A DNA stretch of 64,000 bases from the NCBI GenBank assembly GCA_964621755.1, contig CAZUPI010000005.1:1-64000 (forward strand), written 5' to 3'. The position numbers and the translations under genes are program-made. This document shows positions 35,132 to 42,942 of this stretch, in pieces; the stretch's first letter is position 1, and each line of letters begins with the position of its first letter. The notes below the pieces were generated by a model. The model did no database searches. It saw nothing but the letters and a program-made list of their open reading frames with translations, and was not told where the DNA came from. The DNA is from UMGS1696 sp964621755 (lineage in GTDB: Bacteria; Bacillota; Clostridia; Oscillospirales; CAG-272).

Positions 35132-35756
35132 AAGCTTACTTTTGTATGCCGTAACCGACCGGTCCTGGATAGGGAAGCAGACCTTGTATGAGCAGATAGA
35201 ATCCGCTCTTCTGGGCGGGGCGACATGCGTTCAGCTTCGTGAAAAGAATCTGGATGAAGATTCCTTTATCAAAGAGGCGATTGAGGTTCGTCTCTTATGT
35301 CACAGATACGGAGTCCCGCTCCTCATCAACGACAGGGTTGATGTTGCGCTGCAAAGCGAAGCGGACGGCGTACACGTCGGTCAGGAGGACCTTCCGGTAA
35401 GCGAAATCAGGAAAAAAACGGGGCGGGATTTTATCATCGGCGCGACCGCGAAAACGATTGCGCAGGCGCAGGAAGCGGAAGCGGATGGAGCGGATTATCT
35501 TGGCGTCGGCGCGGTTTTTCCGTCACCCACAAAGAAAAACGCCATACGCATTACAAGTGCGCAGCTCAAAGAAATATGCACTTCGGTCTCCATTCCTGCA
35601 GTTGCAATAGGGGGAATCAACCTTTCCAATATATCTGAACTTGCGGGATGCGGCATGAGCGGCGTTGCTTTAGTATCTGCCATTTTTGCAGAGAACGACA
35701 TCAAAGCGGCAGCCGAAAAGTTAAAAGGCAGAATTTCCGATATTTTGATATTTTAA
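35115..35756 (+). CDS. thiE: Thiamine-phosphate synthase ThiE
   Basis: ThiE joins HMP-pyrophosphate and thiazole phosphate to form thiamine phosphate. The 213-residue TIM barrel shows LYAVTDR, CVQLREKNLDEDSF, LLINDRVDVAL, DGVHVGQEDLP, GADYLGVGAVFPSPTKKNA and AIGGINLSNI. The ATG at 35115 (MRFSRES) follows GGATGGTG and overlaps the tenI-like gene by 17 bases, implying coupled translation. Confidence 0.93.
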   Translation: MRFSRESLLLYAVTDRSWIGKQTLYEQIESALLGGATCVQLREKNLDEDSFIKEAIEVRLLCHRYGVPLLINDRVDVALQSEADGVHVGQEDLPVSEIRKKTGRDFIIGATAKTIAQAQEAEADGADYLGVGAVFPSPTKKNAIRITSAQLKEICTSVSIPAVAIGGINLSNISELAGCGMSGVALVSAIFAENDIKAAAEKLKGRISDILIF

Positions 35757-35881
35757 TGTAAGTGCAAGAAATTCTCGCAGAAAATTAAAAAATTTTCTGC
35801 GTTGAATCAGCGGCAGATTGGGGGCACCACCTTTTGCCGCTATATAAAATTAATGCTGATAAAATTAAGGAGGTATGTTTC

Positions 35882-36688
35882 ATGAGAACAGCATTAACAA
35901 TCGCTGGAAGTGATTCCAGCGGAGGCGCCGGTATTCAAGCAGATATTAAAACAATGACTATGAATGGTGTCTATGCGATGAGTGCAATTACAGCCCTTAC
36001 CGCACAGAACACAACCGGCGTGTCAGCAATTTCGGAGGTTACTCCGGCATTTTTGGGAGAACAAATTGATAATATCTTCCAAGATATTCGTCCCGATGCA
36101 GTGAAAATTGGCATGGTATCCTCAAGCGGCCTTATTCAGACCATCGCTGAGAAACTGAGAGCTTATCAGGCGGTCAACATTGTGGTTGACCCTGTCATGG
36201 TGGCAACAAGCGGTGCAAGGTTGATAGATGAAGATGCCGTTGCGACTCTAAAAAGCGAGTTGCTTCCGCTTGCGACCGTCATCACTCCGAATATTCCCGA
36301 AGCGGAGGTTCTGGCTGGAATGTCCATTCATAGGGAAGAAGATACGATAAGCGCTGCTAAAATTATCAGCGAAGCATATGGCTGCGCTGTTTTGTGTAAG
36401 GGCGGCCACAACTTGAACGATGCAAACGATTTGCTCTATGCCGACGGCGCGTTCCGCTGGTTCAATGGCAAACGGATTGACAATCCCAATACCCACGGGA
36501 CGGGGTGCACCTTATCCAGTGCGATTGCGTCCAATCTTGCAAAGGGCTTTGACTTAAATATGTCTGTCCAAAGGGCAAAGGATTATATCTCCGGCGCTTT
36601 GGCGGCAATGCTAGACCTCGGAAAGGGAAGAGGTCCTATGAATCACGCCTTCAATCTGTGCGGCGAATTTGCAAAGGAGGCGCGATAA
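35882..36688 (+). CDS. thiD: Hydroxymethylpyrimidine (phosphate) kinase ThiD
   Basis: ThiD phosphorylates HMP twice to HMP-pyrophosphate. The 268-residue ribokinase-fold protein has TIAGSDSSGGAGIQADIKT, VDPVMVATSG, LLPLATVITPNIPEAEVL and the anion hole NPNTHGTGCTLSSAIASNLA. AAGGAGG precedes the ATG. A 125-base gap follows thiE. Confidence 0.95.
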   Translation: MRTALTIAGSDSSGGAGIQADIKTMTMNGVYAMSAITALTAQNTTGVSAISEVTPAFLGEQIDNIFQDIRPDAVKIGMVSSSGLIQTIAEKLRAYQAVNIVVDPVMVATSGARLIDEDAVATLKSELLPLATVITPNIPEAEVLAGMSIHREEDTISAAKIISEAYGCAVLCKGGHNLNDANDLLYADGAFRWFNGKRIDNPNTHGTGCTLSSAIASNLAKGFDLNMSVQRAKDYISGALAAMLDLGKGRGPMNHAFNLCGEFAKEAR

Positions 36689-36689
36689 A

Positions 36690-37865
36690 ATGGAAGAAAA
36701 ACAAACTTCTTTATTTGAGAACGGTTTGATATGGTTTGGGGCAGGTGTGTCCATCGCCGAAATTCTGACCGGTACATATTTTGCTCCCCTCGGTTTTGCA
36801 AAGGGACTTCTCGCTATTATCATCGGCCATATTATTGGCTGTGCCATGTTTTTCTTTGCCGGACTCATAGGCGGAAAGGTGCGGAAAAGCGCTATGGAAA
36901 CCGTTAAGATGAGCTTCGGACAGAAGGGCAGCCTGCTGTTCTCGATTTTGAATATCCTCCAGCTTGTCGGATGGACGGCTATCATGATTTATGACGGTGC
37001 ACTGGCAGCCAATGGAATATGGGATGTCGGAAGCTGGATATGGTGCTTGGTAATCGGCGGTTTGATTGTGCTGTGGATTTTGATTGGAATCAAAAATCTC
37101 GGCAAAATCAACACCATTGCAATGGCCGCTCTGTTCGTGCTTACTATCATTCTCTGCAAAGTCATTTTTGGGGACAATCAGTCCACAGGTATCATAGATG
37201 ATGGCATGACCTTTGGCGCGGCTGTGGAGCTTTCCGTGGCTATGCCGCTGTCGTGGCTTCCTCTTATCAGTGACTATACAAGAAACGCAAAGCAGCCCGC
37301 AAAAGCGACAGCGGTCAGCGCGGTGGTATATGGCGTAGTAAGCTGTTGGATGTACATCATCGGAATGGGCGCGGCGATTCTCACGGGAGAATATGATATT
37401 GCTCAAATCATGATGAAAGCAGGATTGGGAATTGCTGGACTTCTCATTATCGTTTTGTCCACCGTTACGACTACCTTCCTTGACGCATATTCTGCAGGTG
37501 TGTCCAGCGAATCTGTTTTCTCTAAAATCAACGGAAAATGGGTTGCAGTCGGCGCAGCAGTGATTGGTACAGTTGGCGCGATTGTTTTTCCAATGGACAA
37601 CATCACAGATTTTCTCTACCTGATTGGTTCAGTTTTTGCGCCGATGATTGCCATCCAAATTGCGGATTTCTTTATCCTGAAGCGGGATTGCAGTAACCGT
37701 GCAGTGAGCGTTCAGAATCTGGTGATTTGGGTCATCGGATTTGTGATTTATCGCCTGCTGATGAATGTGGATATCGTTGTCGGGAATACCCTGCCGGATA
37801 TGGCTGTTACCATTCTTATCTGCCTTATCGTCCACAAGATATTGCCCGTCAAAAAAGAAAAATAA
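36690..37865 (+). CDS. cytX: Hydroxymethylpyrimidine transporter CytX (NCS1 family)
   Basis: This 391-residue membrane protein has about 12 hydrophobic segments and the NCS1/cytosine-permease features WFGAGVSIAEILTGTYFAPLG and PLSWLPLISDYTR. Members found in TPP-riboswitch operons (CytX) are thought to import HMP. Its start lies one base past the thiD stop, with AAAGGAGG upstream. With ThiD it supplies the pyrimidine half that this element cannot make without thiC. Confidence 0.9.
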   Translation: MEEKQTSLFENGLIWFGAGVSIAEILTGTYFAPLGFAKGLLAIIIGHIIGCAMFFFAGLIGGKVRKSAMETVKMSFGQKGSLLFSILNILQLVGWTAIMIYDGALAANGIWDVGSWIWCLVIGGLIVLWILIGIKNLGKINTIAMAALFVLTIILCKVIFGDNQSTGIIDDGMTFGAAVELSVAMPLSWLPLISDYTRNAKQPAKATAVSAVVYGVVSCWMYIIGMGAAILTGEYDIAQIMMKAGLGIAGLLIIVLSTVTTTFLDAYSAGVSSESVFSKINGKWVAVGAAVIGTVGAIVFPMDNITDFLYLIGSVFAPMIAIQIADFFILKRDCSNRAVSVQNLVIWVIGFVIYRLLMNVDIVVGNTLPDMAVTILICLIVHKILPVKKEK

Positions 37866-37937
37866 GGCGCTGCCATCATTTCAAACGGGGTCGGATTCGT
37901 CCGGCCCTGTTTTTGTAAACGGATGGGGACAGATAAA

Positions 37938-37969
37938 ATTGACATATCTTTCTTTTATCAGAATATAAT
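37938..37969 (+). promoter_or_regulatory. Possible promoter of the 38-residue ORF
   Basis: A perfect TTGACA (37939-37944) and a perfect TATAAT (37964-37969) are 19 bases apart, a suboptimal spacing. Confidence 0.45.
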
Positions 37970-38010
37970 GAAATAAAAATCTGATGATTCAGAAAGGAGC
38001 AATATTACCC

Positions 38011-38127
38011 TTGAATAGAATCGCATTCCTTCTCGGGATAATCGAACAGCTGCGGCATGACAAGCTCATCAGTGACCACCAGTGTGAAAATATGAGAAAA
38101 TACATTCAGCAGAAAAAGAAAAACTGA
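38011..38127 (+). CDS. 38-residue protein upstream of the serine recombinase
   Basis: The TTG start follows GAAAGGAG and the frame reads NRIAFLLGIIEQLRHDKLIS, a helix that ends in a basic tail (KYIQQKKKN). The size, charge and position directly ahead of a large serine recombinase make it a candidate for a partner such as a recombination directionality factor, but that is inference; I know no named family for it. It is too short to confirm by composition. Confidence 0.5.
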   Translation: MNRIAFLLGIIEQLRHDKLISDHQCENMRKYIQQKKKN

Positions 38128-38144
38128 AATATTTACAATCAATG

Positions 38145-38183
38145 TTGCTGCCGGGCGTAACCTATGGTATAATATTTACCATA
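38145..38183 (+). promoter_or_regulatory. Recombinase promoter with overlapping palindromic operator
   Basis: TTGCTG (38145-38150) and TATAAT (38168-38173) are 17 bases apart. The inverted repeat TATGGTA-N7-TACCATA (38163-38183) covers the -10 box and start site, where a repressor would block transcription. Confidence 0.7.
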
Positions 38184-38221
38184 AACTACAAATGGCAGCG
38201 CGTTTTTTAAGGAGAATGCGC

Positions 38222-39820
38222 ATGAATGTGGCGGCATATTGCCGGGTAAGTACGGACAGAGAAGACCAAATAAATTCTCTTGAAAACCAGATGTCGTTTT
38301 TCAGAGAGTATATTCAAAGAAATCCGGACTGGAATCTGGTCGGCATATATTCGGATGAAGGCGTCACCGGAACATCGGTTGCGAAGCGAGCAGGATTTCA
38401 TTCCATGATTCAGGCAGCAAAGGATGGAAAAATAGATTTCATTGTAACCAAGGAGGTTTCCAGATTTGCAAGAAATACGGTAGATACGCTGAACTACACA
38501 AGGGAATTGCGAAAAAACAATATCGGTGTTTATTTTATCAACGACAATATCAATACGCTTGATTGTGACGGGGAATTCCGCCTATCCATTATGGCAAGTG
38601 TGGCGCAGGAGGAAAGCAGAAAGACCTCCTCGCGGGTCAGATGGGGGATGAAAAGACAAATGGAAAAGGGATTTGTCTTTTCGCCGCCGCTCCTTGGCTA
38701 TGATTTGCATAGCGGGTTTCTTACAGTGAATGAAGAGGAAGCCAAAATTGTCCGCAGAATTTTCGACCTTTATGTAAATCGGCAGATGGGAACGGGAACA
38801 ATCGCCCGAACCTTGGCGAAGGAAAACGTTCCTCTTTGCAAGAGAATTCAATGCTGGTCTCCTACGCTGATTATGCGGATTTTGAAAAACGAAAAATATG
38901 CCGGCGATTTAATCCAGCAAAAGACGGTCGTCAAGGATTATCTGAATCACAGGTCGGTCCCAAATGAAGAGGACAAGATGGTATTCCGCAATCACCATGA
39001 GCCGATAATTGAGAGAGAAGTGTGGGAGAAGGCACAGCGGATATGTGCGGAGCGCAGAGGGGATCATGTAGAACACAATCCTCAAAGACACTGCAGCAAA
39101 TACTGGTGTTCCGGTAAAATCCAGTGCGGAATCTGCGGTGGTTCCTGCATTACCAAAACTAAGAAAGCACAGTACGGGAATATCCGAGTCTATCGGTGTA
39201 AGCATACCACTTTTTACCGGAACGAAGGGGGGGCCTGTACCAACAAGACTTACATAGATGAAAGAATTCTAATTGCCTGTATGCAGTACGCTGTTCGCAA
39301 AATGTCGATTACTTCCGATGAGGTGATGGCGGATTTATCAGAGGCATTGCATCATTCAGAAGATTGCCGTGATATGGGGAAGCAAATAGAAGCTTTGGAA
39401 AAGAAACTGCTGAAATTAGAGCAAAAGAAAAAGAGGTTATTAGAGCTTCTGGTAGGCGATACAATCACAGCGGAGGATTATCAGTCTTCGTCGGGTGATA
39501 TTGATGGGGATATCCTTCGTATAAAGGAAAATATTCACATGCTCAAGTGTGAACAAGGAGGGCGCGAACCTGTGGAAAAACAAATCTCTGCGGTATTGAC
39601 GCAGGCTCAAAAATATCTCAGGCAGTCGGAGCCTACCATTTATCTATACGATCAGATATTGGAAAAAATGGTTGTGCATGGCGATAATCATGTGGATGTC
39701 TGCCTAATCGGAGCGGAACCGGTCTCGGTCAAGTATTCTCGTACGGGCAGAGGAGAGCAATACACGGTATACTGTGAAGACTTTGAACGCGGCAATGCTT
39801 TGGGGTATAGCAGTACCTAA
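38222..39820 (+). CDS. Large serine site-specific recombinase
   Basis: The 532-residue protein is a large serine recombinase of the SpoIVCA/TnpX/phiC31 type. The resolvase catalytic domain opens MNVAAYCRVSTDREDQINSLENQ with the nucleophile serine in RVST, and the active-site motif region SRFARN follows. A recombinase domain (GYDLHSGFLTVNEEEAKIVRRIFDLY), a zinc-ribbon domain with cysteine pairs (CGICGGSC, YRCKH) and a leucine-rich coiled coil (about 390-430) complete the layout. AAGGAG precedes the ATG at 38222. It abuts attR: only three bases separate its stop codon from the core triplet. Confidence 0.95.
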   Translation: MNVAAYCRVSTDREDQINSLENQMSFFREYIQRNPDWNLVGIYSDEGVTGTSVAKRAGFHSMIQAAKDGKIDFIVTKEVSRFARNTVDTLNYTRELRKNNIGVYFINDNINTLDCDGEFRLSIMASVAQEESRKTSSRVRWGMKRQMEKGFVFSPPLLGYDLHSGFLTVNEEEAKIVRRIFDLYVNRQMGTGTIARTLAKENVPLCKRIQCWSPTLIMRILKNEKYAGDLIQQKTVVKDYLNHRSVPNEEDKMVFRNHHEPIIEREVWEKAQRICAERRGDHVEHNPQRHCSKYWCSGKIQCGICGGSCITKTKKAQYGNIRVYRCKHTTFYRNEGGACTNKTYIDERILIACMQYAVRKMSITSDEVMADLSEALHHSEDCRDMGKQIEALEKKLLKLEQKKKRLLELLVGDTITAEDYQSSSGDIDGDILRIKENIHMLKCEQGGREPVEKQISAVLTQAQKYLRQSEPTIYLYDQILEKMVVHGDNHVDVCLIGAEPVSVKYSRTGRGEQYTVYCEDFERGNALGYSST

Positions 39821-39843
39821 GCACCTCCATTGCCGGTGTCCCC
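39802..39843 (+). other. Right attachment site (attR) of the 9.4-kb element
   Basis: The element arm GGGG (39802-39805), ten bases, and CCTAAGCA lead to the core CC (39824-39825), followed by the gene half TCCATTGCCGGTGTCCCC. The recombinase stop codon (39818-39820) lies within the arm. Confidence 0.75.
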
Positions 39844-40261
39844 AATAAACGAGGTTCGCCGTGTTATCAATTACGCGTTGACCGAAATCCCGCGAGAGAA
39901 AATCTTTATCGGTATCCCGAACTATGGCTACGACTGGGCGCTGCCCTACGTGCGCGGTGAAAGCCGTGCGGAGTCATTGTCGAATACTGCCGCTCTTGAG
40001 CGCGCCCTTGAACGAAACGCAGCAATCGAATACGATGAAACCGCACAGGCGCCGTTCTACACCTACTATGATCGTCCACAGACTTACGCTGATGCGGTGG
40101 AACATATCGTGTGGTTCGAAAACGCGCGAAGCTCGGAGGCAATGCTGCGTTTGATTTCCGAATACGGTCTGACGGGAGCGGGCGTCTGGAATATCATGCG
40201 ATATTTCCCATCGCTTTGGCTGGTTGCAAACAGTTTGTATACAATCAGAAAGTTTTTATGA
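39827..40261 (+). CDS. SleL/YaaH-like spore cortex hydrolase, 3' part
   Basis: This is the C-terminal third of the GH18 barrel separated from its 5' part by the element. Typical segments are VSPINEVRRVINYALTEIP, KIFIGIPNYGYDWALPYVRG, FYTYYDRPQTYADAVEHIVWFEN and YGLTGAGVWNIMRYFPSLWLV. All are undamaged. There is no ribosome binding site or proper start, so it would be silent in the inserted state unless a TTG at 39830 is used. The intact sequence suggests a recent insertion or continuing selection on the rejoined gene. Confidence 0.85.
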   Translation, partial: PLPVSPINEVRRVINYALTEIPREKIFIGIPNYGYDWALPYVRGESRAESLSNTAALERALERNAAIEYDETAQAPFYTYYDRPQTYADAVEHIVWFENARSSEAMLRLISEYGLTGAGVWNIMRYFPSLWLVANSLYTIRKFL

Positions 40262-40298
40262 GCACTTATCAGAAATTACAATAAAAAGGAGACGCAAA

Positions 40299-41402
40299 AT
40301 GCAAATCAAACCTAAAACCGAACATGGGATAGTAAACCGTTCGGCGGACACGTTCTTCAAGTATCACGGATGGCCGAGTATTGCGATAGATACAGACGGC
40401 GTACTGTACGTGGTCAACTCGGGATTTCGCGTGTCGCATGTGTGCCCGTTTGGAAAAACCTCCATGTACAAGAGCTTTGACGGTGGAAAAACGTGGAGCA
40501 TCCCGATGGTTATCAACGACACTTATCTTGACGACCGTGATGCCGGCATCCTTTTTCTTGGAGGGAAAAAACTGCTTGTGACGTGGTTTTCTCATCCGGC
40601 AAAGGCCTACATGAAGGAGTATGCCGACGGGATTCGCAAAACGTGGAGTGGAAGTGCGGGGGTGCTTGACGCTTATCCTACTATTCCAGAGGAATTTGCT
40701 GCGGGCGGTTCGTTTGTGCGGTTATCAAACGATAGCGGATATACATGGGGAGAAACGATAAAAGTACCTGTGTCGTCTCCCCACGGTCCCAACGTACTGA
40801 AAAACGGGAATATTGTCTACCTCGGTAAGGCGATGTATACCGATGCTGAGCCGCGCGGGGCAGTTGCGGCATATGGCAGCTCCGACGGCGGGCATACATG
40901 GGCAAGACTTGGCGGTGTGCCGATACCGGATGGACTATCGGTTGACAACTTCCACGAACCGCACGTGCTTGAGCTTGACGACGGCCGTCTGCTTGGGATG
41001 ATTCGCGCGCAGGGAAGTGGAGTCGGCTGCGGTGGACAGGGTACATATTCCGGCTTCACCATGTACGCGACCACATCGAACGATGGTGGAAAGACGTGGA
41101 GTATGCCAAAATCTCTTGGTGTTTCCGGTTCTCCGCCGCATCTTCTGAAGCACTTGAGCGGTGCGATAATCTGCTCGTTTGCGAGACGGGAGGAGCCATA
41201 CAGTGAACGCGCTCTCGTAAGTTATGACGGCGGTGAAACTTGGGCGGATGAATATATCCTTCATGAAACGGTTCCAGGGGACATCGGCTATCCTGCGTCC
41301 GCAGAACTGCCGAACGGGGAGGTGATAACCGTATACTACCAAAGAGCCTTTGAAAACGAAAGCTTCACATCAATCCTGTACACAAAGTGGAGTCTCAAGT
41401 GA
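40299..41402 (+). CDS. BNR/Asp-box sialidase-superfamily protein
   Basis: The 367-residue protein is a six-bladed propeller of the sialidase superfamily. Five Asp boxes (SxDxGxTW type) are visible: SFDGGKTW, SNDSGYTW, SSDGGHTW, SNDGGKTW and SYDGGETW. No signal peptide is seen. Without a clear arginine triad I cannot say whether it cleaves sialic acid or another glycan. It begins 37 bases after the split hydrolase gene, with AAAAGGAGA upstream of the ATG. Confidence 0.8.
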   Translation: MQIKPKTEHGIVNRSADTFFKYHGWPSIAIDTDGVLYVVNSGFRVSHVCPFGKTSMYKSFDGGKTWSIPMVINDTYLDDRDAGILFLGGKKLLVTWFSHPAKAYMKEYADGIRKTWSGSAGVLDAYPTIPEEFAAGGSFVRLSNDSGYTWGETIKVPVSSPHGPNVLKNGNIVYLGKAMYTDAEPRGAVAAYGSSDGGHTWARLGGVPIPDGLSVDNFHEPHVLELDDGRLLGMIRAQGSGVGCGGQGTYSGFTMYATTSNDGGKTWSMPKSLGVSGSPPHLLKHLSGAIICSFARREEPYSERALVSYDGGETWADEYILHETVPGDIGYPASAELPNGEVITVYYQRAFENESFTSILYTKWSLK

Positions 41403-41440
41403 ATAATATCCCTCATTTTAGGGAAGCTTGCTAAGATAGA

Positions 41441-41485
41441 AAAATGCTTCGCAGTCGATTTGCAAATCAAGTGCGAGGCATTTTT
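41441..41485 (+). terminator. Terminator after the sialidase-like gene
   Basis: AAAATGCTTCGCA and TGCGAGGCATTTTT pair, ending in T5. A second, imperfect stem (TGCGGCGG/CCACCGCA, about 41545-41580) lies before the next, minus-strand gene and probably terminates that one. Confidence 0.75.
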
Positions 41486-41617
41486 GATTATATGATGCTG
41501 TCAGTAAGGCAAGCATAAATGAACCGGTAAATATAATAAACAAATGCGGCGGCGTGCCGTTTTTAGCATACCACCGCAAATGTTCGTTTTGAAAAATTTT
41601 CTTATGTTTCGGAGAAT

Positions 41618-42538
41618 TTATCTCTTCTTGGATACAGCAAAGCCTGCAAGGGAAAGAGCCGATGCAATAGCTGCGATAACGCCAAGGTCGAAGGTCTGAG
41701 GAGCTGTAACAGTTTCAACTACAACAGGAGTTTCAACAACTTCTACCGGAGCTTCTTCAACAGGAACTTCTTCCTCAACAACAGGAGCTTCTTCAACAAC
41801 TTCTGCGGTTTCTTCAACTACAGGAGTTTCTTCAACAGCAGCAGTTTCTTCAGCTACGTCACTCACACCCTGTTCCGGGAATGCATAGTTGTCAAGCTCG
41901 GAACGGAATGCAATAGCTTCTTCTTTGGTCGGGAAGAATGCGATATAGTCGATGAAGATGGATTCGCCGCCCTCCATGTTTCCGCCTGCGTCGCTGCCAT
42001 CATCGCCCTCTCTCCACATCGGGTCGAGACGGATGGATTCAACAGTACCTTCCCAGTAAGGCTCAGTGATTGCATACTGCGGATCCTTATATGCGTTTAC
42101 TGTTCTTACGTTTTCATCCGGAATGTAGATGATGTAAGTGTACCATTCTTCAGATTCGGAAACAAGGTCAATATGTGTGCACTCAGAACCGGTAAGTCCT
42201 CTGCCATTTGTAGCACCGAAGAGTTCGATAGCGGTAGCATAGGACGGGTTCTGTACTCTAGCCTTGGCCCAAACAACTTCGGATACGTCATCAGCAGAAA
42301 TGTTGATAGTAACGTACGGGTCGTTGCCAGAAGCGATGAATTCGTAGTAATCATTTGTACCATCGCTGTCGCCGGCAAAGAATACTGCGTTTTCACCACT
42401 CATGTACTGACTCATTTCTTCGTCAGCACCGAAGTCCCACAGAATTGTAGGGGTTACGGCGTCGTCTGCTGCAACTGTCATTGGCACCAAAGAAACCAAC
42501 ATGACAGCAGCAAGAACAAATCTAAGAAGTTTTTTCAT
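41618..42538 (-). CDS. Secreted protein with acidic linker and APQTFD-type C-terminal anchor
   Basis: The 306-residue protein has a signal peptide (1-23, cut after TVAAD or nearby) and a beta-rich globular domain at about 27-215, resembling galactose-binding-like folds (YYEFIASGNDPYVTINISADD, ESIFIDYIAFFPTKEEA). A Val/Glu/Pro linker with repeated VEET/VEEAPV units follows (about 220-275), then APQTFD, a hydrophobic helix and KKR. That tail has the layout of a sortase sorting signal, with a variant motif. The protein is probably cell-surface bound; no function can be assigned. GGGAG precedes the ATG. Confidence 0.75.
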   Translation of the reverse strand: MKKLLRFVLAAVMLVSLVPMTVAADDAVTPTILWDFGADEEMSQYMSGENAVFFAGDSDGTNDYYEFIASGNDPYVTINISADDVSEVVWAKARVQNPSYATAIELFGATNGRGLTGSECTHIDLVSESEEWYTYIIYIPDENVRTVNAYKDPQYAITEPYWEGTVESIRLDPMWREGDDGSDAGGNMEGGESIFIDYIAFFPTKEEAIAFRSELDNYAFPEQGVSDVAEETAAVEETPVVEETAEVVEEAPVVEEEVPVEEAPVEVVETPVVVETVTAPQTFDLGVIAAIASALSLAGFAVSKKR

Positions 42539-42942
42539 TTTTCTTACTCCCTTTGTGTAAAATTTATATTATTGAAAATGCAATAATACCATTTAAATTT
42601 ATATCATAAATTTGAAGTAAAGTCAATAACTTTTGTCATATTTCAAATAATAAAAACACTTATTTTTATTTTTCCGGTTCAAAGTATTTAAAAAATTATG
42701 GTTAAATCTTAAACATTGTACTATTGTCTCTGCACCTTATTCGCGGGAATGTTGGTTATTATTAATCCATTAAGCCGCATGTAGTGTTCATTTTTTCGCC
42801 AGAGCAGGAGTTCAGCCGATACTTATCCTCAGTGCATAAGCTTCATTCCTGTCGCTTTTGCAAGTTTTTCACCGACTGTCATTTTCCCGACCGTGTGGGG
42901 CAAACAGAATGAGCAATTTCATATTTCCTTTTCTTGTTTGTC
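42539..42942. other. 404-base gap without a recognised gene
   Basis: The first 180 bases are AT-rich and should hold the promoter of the secreted protein gene. The rest shows only short frames, one of which (minus strand) reads MTVGEKLAKATGMKLMH to a stop and may be the end of a lost gene. I see nothing else. Confidence 0.4.

Larger units (their letters stand above)
30432..39826 (+). mobile_element. Skin-like serine-recombinase element carrying thiamine genes, inserted in a sleL/yaaH gene
   Basis: The element is 9,395 bp, counting one copy of the shared triplet CCT. It splits a cortex-lytic enzyme gene in frame. Its contents in order are a small ORF, a URO-D-like gene, a TPP riboswitch, thiS, thiG, thiH, a tenI-like gene, thiE, thiD, cytX, a 38-residue ORF and a large serine recombinase lying against attR. 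The joined ends form a symmetric attP: GGGG, ten bases, CCTAAGCA, CC, TGTTTAGG, ten bases, CCCC. This is the form expected of large serine recombinase sites with a two-base crossover. No clear copy of the dispersed hairpin family occurs inside it. Whether it is excised in the mother cell, as skin is, or merely inactivates the gene cannot be told from sequence. Confidence 0.85.

Noticed and set aside
34511..35756. Two ThiE-like genes interpreted as a recent tandem duplication
   Set aside because: They are strongly diverged, and the first has TenI-like substitutions, so they are distinct functions.
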